DNA from: VRUE01 sp963704515
GTDB taxonomy: Bacteria; Actinomycetota; Thermoleophilia; Solirubrobacterales; 70-9
DNA length: 64,000 nucleotides
Assembly (NCBI GenBank): GCA_963704515.1
Contig: OY969913.1
Location: 2,783,204 to 2,847,203, forward strand
Direction: 5' to 3'
In this document: positions 39,707 through 46,657 of the stretch, in pieces
How positions within the stretch are numbered: the first letter of the stretch is position 1
Layout of the letters: every line of letters starts with the position of its first letter
Position numbers and translations under genes: made by a program
Notes under the pieces: generated by a model
Seen by the model: only the letters and a program-made list of their open reading frames with translations
Database searches by the model: none
Told to the model about the DNA's origin: nothing

Positions 39707-40693
39707 ATGAGGACCAAGTCAACTCGTCCGCGGGCGGCCACGGGGCTGCTGCTCGCGCTAGCCCTCAGCCTCAGCGTCGCCGCCTGCGGCAGCAGCAGCG
39801 ACAGCAGCTCCAGCGAAAGCGAAGCGGCGGAAGGCAGCGCGATCGTCTCCAACCCCGAAAACGCCAAGGTGAAGCTGACGATCGGCTCGAAGAACTTCCC
39901 CGAACAGGAAATCCTCGGCGAAATCTACGCCCAGGCCCTGGCCGCGGCCGGCTACACCGTGAAGAGCGACCTCAACCTCGGCTCCGAAACGGTGGCCCTG
40001 CAGTCGGTCAAGTCGGGGGCGATCTCGGGCTATCCGGAGTACGCCAGCACGGCGCTCACCTCGTTCTTCGGGCTCGAACCCGAAGAAGTCCCGTCCGGCG
40101 CCGATCCGGCCTACGAAAAGGCGAAGGCCGAATTCGAAAAGGAAGGGCTGACGGCCTTCCCGCCGACGCCGTTCGCCAGCGCCAACGCGGTCGGCACGAC
40201 GAAGAAGTTCGCCGAAGAAGAAGGGCTGGAAACGGTCTCCGACCTGGAAGGCAAGTCGGAAAGCATGTCGCTCTACGGCTCGCCCGAGTGCCGCCAGCGG
40301 ATCGACTGCCTGGCCGGGCTCGAAAAGTATTACGGGCTGAAGTTCAAGTCCTTCCACCCGGTCGACATCGGCCTGCGCTACAAGGTGCTCGAAAACGGCC
40401 AGGCCAACCTCTCGATCCTCTTCACCACCGACCCGCAGCTCTCGGCGGAGAAGGACAAGTTCGTGATCCTCGAAGACGACAAGCACGTCTTCCCGGCCGG
40501 CAACGTGATCTTCGTGACCAAGAAGTCGACGGCCGAAGCAGCCGGACCGGATTACGAAAAGACGATCGTCGAAGTCCAGAAGGGGCTGACCCTGCCGGTG
40601 GTCCAGGAGCTGGATGCGAGAGTCGAACTCGAAAAGCAGACTCCTAAGGAAGCGGCTGCGGCGTACCTGGAATCGGCGGGGTACGTGGGGTAG
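39707..40693 (+). CDS. Glycine betaine/osmoprotectant ABC transporter substrate-binding lipoprotein
   Basis: A 328-residue lipoprotein. The signal peptide has the lipobox LSVAAC at about residues 22-27 and a Ser-rich linker. The OpuAC-type fold begins VKLTIGSKNFPEQEILGEIYAQALAAAGYTV. LGSETVALQSVKSGAISGYPEYASTAL and KYYGLKFKSFHPVDIGLRYKVLENGQANL are ligand-site regions of the OpuCC/ProX group for quaternary amines. It is anchored outside the membrane and delivers substrate to the two permeases. Glutamate is encoded by 31 GAA and 4 GAG, a near-inversion of the usage in the ATPase gene 1.5 kb upstream in the same operon. Confidence 0.92.
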   Translation: MRTKSTRPRAATGLLLALALSLSVAACGSSSDSSSSESEAAEGSAIVSNPENAKVKLTIGSKNFPEQEILGEIYAQALAAAGYTVKSDLNLGSETVALQSVKSGAISGYPEYASTALTSFFGLEPEEVPSGADPAYEKAKAEFEKEGLTAFPPTPFASANAVGTTKKFAEEEGLETVSDLEGKSESMSLYGSPECRQRIDCLAGLEKYYGLKFKSFHPVDIGLRYKVLENGQANLSILFTTDPQLSAEKDKFVILEDDKHVFPAGNVIFVTKKSTAEAAGPDYEKTIVEVQKGLTLPVVQELDARVELEKQTPKEAAAAYLESAGYVG

Positions 40694-40701
40694 GGGTATA
40701 G

Positions 40702-40845
40702 GCGCGAGGAAGAGGGGTCTCGGGGGAATTTGGGTCGCACGCGCTTCGCGCTTGGCGACGATGTTTGTGCGCGGCTTGCGCCGCGCGGACATCGGATTGC
40801 ATAGGCCGCTTCGCGACATTCCCCCGGGACCCCTCTCCCTCGCGC
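40702..40845. repeat. 144-bp structured element with imperfect terminal inverted repeats
   Basis: GCGCGAGG-aa-GAGGGGTC-t-CGGGGGAAT (from 40702) pairs with ATTCCCCCG-g-GACCCCTC-tc-CCTCGCGC (to 40845). This gives 25 paired bases with matching small internal loops. The 88-nt centre holds further hairpins (GCGCTTCGCGC and GCGCGGCTTGCGCCGCGC). It fills the gap between the convergent binding-protein and MFS genes. It could be a MITE-like insertion, a large terminator or a structured RNA. No second copy is in the window. Confidence 0.6.
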
Positions 40846-40875
40846 TCCAACGCGCTGCATCAGGTTCCCATGGGT

Positions 40876-42126
40876 TCAGGCCGCGGCCGGTTCTTCTTGC
40901 GTGATTGGCTGCTTGGAGCGGGCGCGGAGGCGGGTGAAGCTGACGTGGGCGGCCCAGGCGGCGCTTAGGCCGGAGATCGCTGCCAGGAGGAGGGCGAAGC
41001 GGGGGTCGTAGGTTTGGGATAGCCAGCCGGTCAGGGGGCCGCCGATTGGGGTTGAGCCGAGGAAGACGACTGAGTAGAGGGACATCACTCGGCCTCGCAT
41101 CTCGGGGGAGACGGCCAGCTGGAGGGTGGAGTTGATCGTCGCGGCGAAGGTGACTGCGGCGGCGCCCAGGGCTACAAGGGCGATTGCCTCGGCCGCCATC
41201 TGCGGCGCGGCGGCGGCGAGCAGGGCGGCGCCGCCGAAGGCGAGCGCGGCGCCGGCGATCAGGCGCGGGCCGGTGCGGCCGCGGGCGCCGGTGACCAGCG
41301 CCCCGGCGACCGAGCCCACCCCCATCGCCGAGACCAGCGCCGCGTAGGTCCCCGCCCCGCCGTCGAAGCTGAAGCGGGCGAGCAGCGGCAGGACGACCTG
41401 GAAGTTGAAGCCGAAGGTGCCGACCAGGGCCATCAGCGCCAGCGGCACCGCCAGCTCGGGCGTGGCGCGCACGTAGCGCAGCCCGGCGCGGATCGCGCCC
41501 CGCTCGCGGGCGGCGCGCGGGGCGTCGCGCAGCTGCCCCGGGTCCATGCGGCGCAGGGCCGCGATCATCGCCACGAAGGTGAGCGCGTTGATCGCGAACG
41601 CGGGCGCGACGCCGAAGGCGGCGATCAGGAGCCCGGCGATCGCCGGGCCGACGATCCGCGCCGACTGGACGATGACGCTGTTGAGGCTGACCGCGTTGAC
41701 GACTCGGTCGGGGCCGACCATCTCGATCACGAAGCTCTGCCGGGTCGGGTTGTCGACCGCGTTGACGGCGCCCATCGCGAAGACCGCGAGGAAGACCATC
41801 CAGGGCGCCGCGACGCCGGCGGCGGTAACCGCGAAGAGGCCGAGCGCGGGCAGCGCCATCAGCGCCTGGGTCGTCATCAGCAGCCGCCGCTTCGGGAAGC
41901 GGTCGGCGAGCAGCCCGCCCCAGGCGCCGAAGAGCAGCATCGGCAGGAACTGCAGCGCGGTGGTCGCGCCGACCGCGACGCCGCTGCCGGTCAGGCTGAG
42001 CACCAGCCAGAGCGCGGCGACCGTCTGCATCCAGTTGCCCGACAGCGAGATCAGCTGCCCGGCGAAGTAGCGGCGGTAGTTGGGGACCGAGAGCGAGCTG
42101 AAGCTGCGGCGCAGGCCGGCGCTCAA
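40876..42126 (-). CDS. MFS transporter (enterobactin exporter EntS-like/DHA3 group)
   Basis: A 416-residue protein with twelve predicted helices. The start SFSSLSVPNYRRYFAGQLISLSGNWMQTVAALWLVLSLTGSGVAVG and the loop-2/3 motif LLFGAWGGLLADRFPKRRLLMTTQ match the DHA3 EntS-like drug/siderophore exporters of actinobacteria. AVDNPTRQSFVIEMVGPDRVVNAVSLNSVIVQSARIVGPAIAGLLI is also typical. It overlaps the upstream marR gene by 4 nt, so it is probably an efflux pump under direct MarR control. The substrate is unknown. Confidence 0.92.
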   Translation of the reverse strand: MSAGLRRSFSSLSVPNYRRYFAGQLISLSGNWMQTVAALWLVLSLTGSGVAVGATTALQFLPMLLFGAWGGLLADRFPKRRLLMTTQALMALPALGLFAVTAAGVAAPWMVFLAVFAMGAVNAVDNPTRQSFVIEMVGPDRVVNAVSLNSVIVQSARIVGPAIAGLLIAAFGVAPAFAINALTFVAMIAALRRMDPGQLRDAPRAARERGAIRAGLRYVRATPELAVPLALMALVGTFGFNFQVVLPLLARFSFDGGAGTYAALVSAMGVGSVAGALVTGARGRTGPRLIAGAALAFGGAALLAAAAPQMAAEAIALVALGAAAVTFAATINSTLQLAVSPEMRGRVMSLYSVVFLGSTPIGGPLTGWLSQTYDPRFALLLAAISGLSAAWAAHVSFTRLRARSKQPITQEEPAAA

Positions 42127-42578
42127 GGCCGGTCCCCCTCGAGGATCCCCTCGAGGATCGCGGCGGCGCGCTCCAGGGTGCGCAGGTCCTCGCCGGGGAG
42201 ATCGCGCATGCGGCGCGCCAGGTAGGCGTTCTTGCGGCCGCGCAGGCGGCGCAGGCGCTCGCGCCCGGCGGCGTTGACGCTGAGCAGGGCGCTGCGGCCG
42301 TCGGCCGGGTCGGGCGCCCGCTCGACCAGCCCGGCCTCGACCAGGACGCGCGCGATCCGCGTCGCGGTCGGCCGCTTGATCCGCTCGGTCGCGGCCAGCT
42401 CGCTGGGGGTCAGCGGGCCGTGGCGCTCGATCGTCGCCAGGGCCGAGACCGCCGTCGGGGTCAGCTCCGCCCCCGCCTCGGCAGCCTCCTGGCGCAGCCG
42501 CCGCGAAGTACGCACGATCGCCATCCGCAGCCGGGCAGCGGCATCGGTGAGCGTCGTGTCGTCGGTCTTCGGGGTCAT
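42123..42578 (-). CDS. MarR-family transcriptional regulator
   Basis: A 151-residue winged-helix regulator. The recognition part is LTPSELAATERIKRPTATRIARVLVEAGLVERAPDPADGRSALLSVNAAGRERL, with the beta-wing DPADGRSALL typical of MarR. Dimerisation helices are at both ends. It is the first gene of a two-gene operon with an MFS exporter and probably represses it until a toxic ligand binds. Directly in front of the ATG is an AT-rich repeated sequence (42579-42598), the likely operator. Confidence 0.93.
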   Translation of the reverse strand: MTPKTDDTTLTDAAARLRMAIVRTSRRLRQEAAEAGAELTPTAVSALATIERHGPLTPSELAATERIKRPTATRIARVLVEAGLVERAPDPADGRSALLSVNAAGRERLRRLRGRKNAYLARRMRDLPGEDLRTLERAAAILEGILEGDRP

Positions 42579-42598
42579 TAATTAGCCTCGGTAATTAG
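42579..42598. promoter_or_regulatory. Probable MarR operator with two TAATTAG boxes
   Basis: TAATTAG occurs at 42579-42585 and 42592-42598, 13 bp apart, in an otherwise GC-rich region. Each contains the palindrome TAATTA. It starts immediately upstream of the marR ATG, so a dimer bound there would cover the promoter and start region. Confidence 0.6.
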
Positions 42599-42609
42599 TT
42601 TAGCAAACC

Positions 42610-42679
42610 ACCCTTCCCCCGCTGACTTCGCCTTTAGGTGCGCATATGCCTCCCAAAACACGAAGTCAGCGGGGAGGGT
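42610..42679. repeat. Inverted repeat with 19-bp arms between marR and the ABC gene
   Basis: ACCCTTCCCCCGCTGACTTC plus G (42610-42630) pairs with CGAAGTCAGCGGGGAGGGT (42661-42679) with two single-base bulges; the loop is 30 nt. It lies between two divergent transcription units, so a terminator role is unlikely. It may be an operator pair or a small hairpin element. Confidence 0.5.
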
Positions 42680-42718
42680 CGGCTGGGGCGACGGTCGCCA
42701 TTGGGTAGGTTGGGGGAG

Positions 42719-43639
42719 GTGGGCGCGACTGCGATCAGCGTGCGGGGGCTGCGCAAGTCCTATGGCGAACACGAGGCGGTCGCCGGGATCGAGTTCGAGG
42801 TCGGCGCCGGCGAGGTCTTTGGCTTCCTCGGCCCCAACGGCGCCGGCAAGACGACGACGATCGAGATCCTCGAGGGCTACCGCGAGCGCAGCGGCGGCGA
42901 GGTCACGGTGCTCGGCGTCGACCCCGGCCAGCCGACCCGCGAGTGGCGTGCCCGAGTCGGCCTCGTCCTGCAGGAGTGCGAGCTCGACCCGCTGCTCACC
43001 GTGCGCGAGGCGGTCGCGCTCTTCGCCACCTTCTACCGGGCGCCACGGCCCATCGACCAGACGATCGACCTGACCGGCCTGGCGGAAAAGCGCGGCGAGC
43101 GGATCGGCTCGCTCTCCGGCGGGCAGAAGCGCCGCGTCGACGTCGCCATCGGCCTGGTCGGCGACCCCGACCTGATCTTCCTCGACGAGCCGACCACGGG
43201 GTTCGACCCGACCGCGCGGCGTGAAGCCTGGAACATGATCGAGGGGCTGAAGGACCTCGGCAAGACGGTCTTCCTCACCACCCACTACATGGACGAGGCC
43301 GAGCACCTCGCCGACCGGGTGGCGATCCTGCGCGAAGGGCGGATCGTCGCCCAGGGGCCGATGGCCGAGCTCAGCGCCAGCCTAGGCCGCCACACCGTGA
43401 TCGGCTTCCGGCTCGACGGCGGGCTCTCGGTGGATGACCTGCGGGCGAGCGTCTCGGCGCCGGTGCGGGTCGACGGCGGCGAGGCGAGGATCGAGACCGA
43501 GCGGCCGCAGGCCGACCTGCACCGCCTGCTCTCGCTCGCCGAGGAGCGCGGCGCCGCGCTCGAGGGCCTCGAGGTGCGCCGGCCGAGCCTCGAGGACATC
43601 TTCCTCGACCTGACCGGCGGCGGAGGAAACGAGCGATGA
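42719..43639 (+). CDS. ABC-2-type exporter ATP-binding protein (DrrA-like)
   Basis: A 306-residue ATPase from the GTG at 42719; TAGGTT (42706-42711) ends 7 nt upstream, and GGGGGAG could also act as a weak Shine-Dalgarno. Walker A FGFLGPNGAGKTTTIEIL, Q-loop LVLQECELD, signature LSGGQKRRVDVAIGL, Walker B LIFLDEPTTGFDP and H-loop TTHYMDEAEHL are complete. The C-terminal about 80 residues (VSAPVRVDGGEARIETERPQADLHRLLSLAEERG) form the DrrA-type regulatory tail. It overlaps the permease by 4 nt. Probably drug or lipid export. Confidence 0.92.
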   Translation: MGATAISVRGLRKSYGEHEAVAGIEFEVGAGEVFGFLGPNGAGKTTTIEILEGYRERSGGEVTVLGVDPGQPTREWRARVGLVLQECELDPLLTVREAVALFATFYRAPRPIDQTIDLTGLAEKRGERIGSLSGGQKRRVDVAIGLVGDPDLIFLDEPTTGFDPTARREAWNMIEGLKDLGKTVFLTTHYMDEAEHLADRVAILREGRIVAQGPMAELSASLGRHTVIGFRLDGGLSVDDLRASVSAPVRVDGGEARIETERPQADLHRLLSLAEERGAALEGLEVRRPSLEDIFLDLTGGGGNER

Positions 43640-44427
43640 GCGCCGGCGGCATGGTCCTCGCCCAGGCGCGCGCGGCGATCGTCGTCGCCCTGCGCACCCC
43701 GCGCACGCTGGTTTTCACGATCGCCTTCCCGCTGGTCTTCCTCGTCCTCTTCAACTCGATCTTCGTCCACGCCGGCCAGACGGTCACCCTGCCGAACGGG
43801 CTGAAGCTGAGCGCGCAGTCCTACTTCACCGCTGGGATCGTCGCCTACTCGGTCTCGCTTTCGACCTTCACCACGCTGGCGGTCAGCGTCACCACCCAGC
43901 GCGAGCGCGGTCAGCTGAAGCGGCTGCGCGGCACGCCGATGCCGGCCTGGACCTTCATCGCCGCCCAGATCCTGAGGGCGACCGCTCAGGCGCTGCTGAT
44001 GACCCTGCTGCTGGTCGGCATCGGCGCCCTCGCCTACGGGGTCGAATTCCCCGGCGTCAGCTTCCTCGGATTCCTCGTCTACGCGGCGCTCGGCACCGGC
44101 GTGCTCTGCACGCTCGGCATCGCGCTGACGCCCTTCACCCCGACCGTCGACGCCGCCTCGACGATCGCCCCCTTCAGCGTGGTGATGCTCGCCTTCGTCT
44201 CGGGCGTCTGGATTCCGATCGACCAGCTCCCCCACTGGCTCGAACAGGTCGGGCGCGTCTTCCCCCTCTTCCACCTGGCCGTCGGCCTGCAGACCACCCT
44301 CTCCCCCGAAGCCAGCGGCGCCGGCCTCGAAGGCGGCAACGTCGCCGTCCTGCTCGCCTGGGCCGCGATCGGCGCCTGGGTCGCAATCCGCCGCTTCCGC
44401 TGGGAGCCGCTGGCGGGCGTGGATTGA
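43636..44427 (+). CDS. ABC-2-type transporter permease
   Basis: A 263-residue membrane protein with six helices. The first is at about 22-45 (TLVFTIAFPLVFLVLFNSIF), then an outer loop with PNGLKLSAQSYFTAGIVAYSVS. The ABC-2 coupling motif is in TTQRERGQLKRLRGTPMPAWTFIAAQIL, and the LPHWLEQVGRVFPLFHLAVGLQ region is near the end. It partners the ATPase with which it overlaps by 4 nt. An intrinsic terminator follows at 44444-44465, closing this two-gene operon. Confidence 0.9.
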   Translation: MSAGGMVLAQARAAIVVALRTPRTLVFTIAFPLVFLVLFNSIFVHAGQTVTLPNGLKLSAQSYFTAGIVAYSVSLSTFTTLAVSVTTQRERGQLKRLRGTPMPAWTFIAAQILRATAQALLMTLLLVGIGALAYGVEFPGVSFLGFLVYAALGTGVLCTLGIALTPFTPTVDAASTIAPFSVVMLAFVSGVWIPIDQLPHWLEQVGRVFPLFHLAVGLQTTLSPEASGAGLEGGNVAVLLAWAAIGAWVAIRRFRWEPLAGVD

Positions 44428-44443
44428 CCTGACATTAAGAGGT

Positions 44444-44465
44444 AGTCACAAAAGTGTGACTTTTT
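44444..44465 (+). terminator. Intrinsic terminator of the ABC-2 exporter operon
   Basis: AGTCACA (44444-44450), loop AAAG, TGTGACT (44455-44461), then four further T after the stem. It is 17 nt after the permease stop and is the cleanest conventional intrinsic terminator in the window. It separates the exporter operon from the RNA locus that follows. Confidence 0.85.
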
Positions 44466-44476
44466 GGCAAATCGCG

Positions 44477-44504
44477 TTCGGACCCGAGGTTTCGCCTCTA
44501 GCAT
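44477..44504 (+). promoter_or_regulatory. Probable promoter of the tRNA-like RNA
   Basis: TAGCAT (44499-44504) is a good -10 and TTCGGA (44477-44482) a poor -35 at 16-nt spacing. The predicted start at about 44511 is two bases before the first acceptor-stem nucleotide of the tRNA-like fold, so the RNA would begin almost mature at its 5' end. Confidence 0.45.
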
Positions 44505-44512
44505 CGCTGACA

Positions 44513-44601
44513 GGAGGGTGAAGAAGACAGGTGTCTTCAGTTGGATGACACCCAATCTGTCCGATTAACCGTCGGATCCGGTTCGAGTCCGGCGCCCTCC
44601 G
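44513..44601 (+). tRNA. tRNA-Sec-like/8+4 'allo-tRNA'-type gene, apparent anticodon GAC
   Basis: An 89-nt cloverleaf can be drawn by hand. The acceptor is GGAGGGTG (44513-44520) with CGCCCTCC (44593-44600), 8 bp with one G-U pair. The D arm is GAAGAC-AGGT-GTCTTC (44523-44538), 6 bp and a 4-nt loop as in bacterial tRNA-Sec. The anticodon arm is GTTGG-ATGACAC-CCAAT (44540-44556) with U33 and anticodon GAC. The long variable arm is TCCGA-TTAACCG-TCGGA (44560-44576). The T arm is CCGG-TTCGAGT-CCGG (44578-44592), 4 bp with a canonical T loop. G73 follows, and CCA is not encoded. The 8+4 branch, Sec-type D arm and class II variable arm rule out an ordinary tRNA-Val; described allo-tRNAs of this build are mostly serine acceptors. 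It may be a mistranslating tRNA or a regulatory tRNA mimic. Confidence 0.7.
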
Positions 44602-44610
44602 CAGACCAAT

Positions 44611-44711
44611 GAGCGGGTCGAGTCTGGTGGTACCCTCCAGTGGATTGGGTGTCAGCCACCTGGAGGCACCAGCGGGGTGGTTCCCCGCCAAAGCCTAGAC
44701 TCGACCCGCTC
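44611..44711 (+). ncRNA. Second structured domain of the tRNA-like RNA, with loop antisense to its anticodon arm
   Basis: P1 is a perfect 15-bp stem, 44611-44625 with 44697-44711. Inside, P2 pairs GGTG and CCTCCAG with CTGGAGG and CACC (44626-44640 with 44660-44670). P3 is GCGGGG-TGGTT-CCCCGC (44672-44688). The P2 loop plus its neighbours, GATTGGGTGTCA (44643-44654), is the exact 12-nt complement of 44546-44557 in the tRNA-like anticodon arm. The P1 5' strand GGGTCGAGTCTGG repeats the T-arm sequence GGTTCGAGTCCGG at 11 of 13 positions. The P1 3' strand is also the 5' arm of the terminator at 44703-44729. The arrangement looks like a conformational switch. No protein frame is plausible. Confidence 0.65.
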
Positions 44712-44729
44712 CGGCGGGTCTTGTCGTTT
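44703..44729 (+). terminator. Intrinsic terminator that competes with P1
   Basis: GACCCGC (44703-44709), loop TCCG, GCGGGTC (44714-44720), then TTGTCGTTT. The 5' arm is inside the P1 3' strand, so P1 and this terminator cannot form at once. It would end an RNA of about 215 nt starting at 44511. Confidence 0.7.
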
Positions 44730-44766
44730 CAGGACTCGGACTCGCTGACTTCCTAGAATCGCCTCC

Positions 44767-45804
44767 GTGGCCGAGGCTCCACAGGAAGCGATCGCGGCGC
44801 AGATGCGCTGGCAGGCGGATGCCTGCCGGATGATCGGCTCGCCGCTCTACGCGGGGCTGCTGGAACGGGTGGCGGAGGACGTCGAGGCGCGGGGGCCGGC
44901 CTGGGAGATCATGCGCGGGCATGAGGCCGACCCGCGCTTCTCGGTGCTCGGGCTGCGGCTGCTGGGCGCCGTCAACCGCCTTGTGCTGACCGGGCGGGAG
45001 CCGGAGCTGGCCGCGGCCTACGCCGAGGGCCGGGTGAGCGAGGCGTGGGAGCAGTTGCATGACGTGCTGCGACGCGAGTCGGCGCAGCTGCGCGGCTCGA
45101 TCGACCGGCCCGTGCAGACCAACGAGGTCGGCCGCTGCGCGGCGCTGATCTTCGGCTTCCTCGCGGTCGCCGGGGAGACCGGGCTGCCGCTGCGGCTGCT
45201 CGAGGTCGGCGCCAGCGCCGGGCTCAACCTGCGCTGGGACCGGTTCCGCTACGAGGGCGAGGACTTCGCCTGGGGACCGGCCGACTCGCCGCTGACCCTG
45301 GCGGTCGAGCTCGATGGTGGTGCTGCGCCTGACCTTCCCGCGACTGTCGAGATCGCCAGCCGCCAGGGCTGCGACGCGTCCCCAATCGACCCGACCACCG
45401 AGGAGGGCGAGCTATCCCTGCTCACCTACATCTGGCCCGACCAGACCGATCGCATCGCCCGCATGCGCGCCGCGCTCGAGGTCGCCCGCGCCGAGCCGGT
45501 GACGCTTGAGCGTGAGTCGGCGGCGGCCTGGGCCGAGCGGATGCTGGCCGAGCCGGCCCCCGGCCAGGCCACCGTGATCTACCACTCGATCGTCAGCCAG
45601 TACCTCAGCGACGAGGAGCGCGAGGCCCTCTTCAGCGCGATCCGCGCCGCGGGCGAGCGCGCCACCCCCGACGCCCCGCTCGCCTGGCTGCGCATGGAGC
45701 CCGCCGACGACCGCGCCAACCTCGAGCTGACCCTCTGGCCCGGCGGCGAAGACCGCCACCTGGCCCGCGTCGGCTACCACGGCTCGCCGGTGCAGCTGCT
45801 CTAA
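44767..45804 (+). CDS. DUF2332 family protein
   Basis: A 345-residue protein of unknown function, complete for the family. Conserved parts are MRWQADACRMIGSPLYAGLLERVAEDVEARGP near the start, EVGRCAALIFGFLAVAGETGLPLRLLEVGASAGLNLRWDRFRYEG, IASRQGCDASPIDPTTEEGELSLLTYIWPDQTDRIARMRAAL and VIYHSIVSQYLSDEERE. The LLEVGASAGLNL stretch resembles a SAM-binding glycine loop, so a methyltransferase-like activity is possible. TAGAAT (44754-44759) ends 7 nt before the GTG, so it has its own leaderless promoter and need not depend on read-through from the RNA upstream. Confidence 0.88.
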   Translation: MAEAPQEAIAAQMRWQADACRMIGSPLYAGLLERVAEDVEARGPAWEIMRGHEADPRFSVLGLRLLGAVNRLVLTGREPELAAAYAEGRVSEAWEQLHDVLRRESAQLRGSIDRPVQTNEVGRCAALIFGFLAVAGETGLPLRLLEVGASAGLNLRWDRFRYEGEDFAWGPADSPLTLAVELDGGAAPDLPATVEIASRQGCDASPIDPTTEEGELSLLTYIWPDQTDRIARMRAALEVARAEPVTLERESAAAWAERMLAEPAPGQATVIYHSIVSQYLSDEEREALFSAIRAAGERATPDAPLAWLRMEPADDRANLELTLWPGGEDRHLARVGYHGSPVQLL

Positions 45805-45850
45805 GGCCGACCGGAGAGGGCGCGGCCGGGCTCGCGTCGAAGTAGGGCAG

Positions 45851-46657
45851 ATGGCTACAGACGCCAATGCGAAAACGGAGCGCTACGCGCCGGGGATGGA
45901 CGCGCGCTCGACGCGCGTTGCGGAAGCGCTGAACACGCCGATGATGATCGCGGCGGCGCTGACCCTGCCGATGGTGGCGATTACCGAGTCGCACCCCGGG
46001 GGCTGGCTGGAGGCCCTCGCCCGAACGCTCAACTGGCTGACCTGGATCGCCTTTGCGATCGAGCTGGTGGTGATGCTGGCGGTCGTCCCAAACCGGCGCG
46101 TCTGGCTGCGCCACCACCCGCTCGATCCCTTCATCGTGCTCTTCACGCCGCCCGTCCTGCCGCCCGGCCTGCAGAGCCTGCGGGTCCTGCGGCTGCTGCG
46201 CCTGGTCAGGCTGCTGCGCCTGGCGCAGCTCTCGCGCGAGGTCTTCTCCCTGCAGGGACTGCGCTACGCGATGCTGCTCTCGCTGCTCACGGCGGTCGGC
46301 GGCGGCGCGGTCTTCGTCGCCTTCGAGAAGCACAGCCAGCACCTCAACGCCTGGGACGGGATCTACTGGGCGGTGACGACGATGACCACGCTGGGCTCGA
46401 ACATCTACCCGACGACGACCGGCGGCGAGATCGTCTCGGTCGTGATCCTGATCGTCGGGATCGGCTTCGTCGCCCTGCTCACCGGCGCCTTCGCACAGCG
46501 CTTCCTGAGTCCCGAAATCGCCGTGGTGGAGGAAGAGCTGGAGGCCGAGCAGCTCAGCGCCGAGCAGCTCGCCCTGCGCGAGCTGAAAGGCGTCCGCGAA
46601 CAGCTCCAGGCCCTCGAGGTCGCGGTCGAGCGCATGGTCTCCGAACGTCCCGGTTAG
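45851..46657 (+). CDS. Voltage-gated ion channel (Kch/VIC superfamily) with non-standard selectivity filter
   Basis: A 268-residue six-helix channel subunit. S1-S3 lie at about 25-110. S4 is SLRVLRLLRLVRLLRLAQLSR (about 112-132), with an Arg at every third position. S5 and S6 flank the pore loop GIYWAVTTMTTLGSNIYPTTTGGE, and a C-terminal coiled coil (VEEELEAEQLSAEQLALRELKGVREQLQALEVAVERM) is suited to tetramer formation. The potassium filter TVGYG is replaced by TLGSN. Related actinobacterial channels carry TVGS(E/D), so this is a recognised variant rather than damage, but ion selectivity is open. It overlaps convergent acs by 4 nt. Confidence 0.88.
   Translation: MATDANAKTERYAPGMDARSTRVAEALNTPMMIAAALTLPMVAITESHPGGWLEALARTLNWLTWIAFAIELVVMLAVVPNRRVWLRHHPLDPFIVLFTPPVLPPGLQSLRVLRLLRLVRLLRLAQLSREVFSLQGLRYAMLLSLLTAVGGGAVFVAFEKHSQHLNAWDGIYWAVTTMTTLGSNIYPTTTGGEIVSVVILIVGIGFVALLTGAFAQRFLSPEIAVVEEELEAEQLSAEQLALRELKGVREQLQALEVAVERMVSERPG

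Noticed and set aside
44611..44712. T-box riboswitch, suggested by GGTGGTACC (44626-44634) and by TGGT in the P3 loop
   Set aside because: No stem I with specifier loop, the strict T-box context (GGGTGGNACCGCG) is not met, and the downstream DUF2332 gene has its own -10 box and no amino-acid-metabolism link. Kept only as part of the novel RNA.
44511..44729. tmRNA, SRP RNA, 6S RNA or selenocysteine tRNA
   Set aside because: No tag reading frame or tmRNA ends; no SRP GGAAG-type loop; no 6S central bubble; the anticodon loop gives GAC, not UCA, and no sel genes are seen. A known Rfam class such as raiA could not be excluded without a search.
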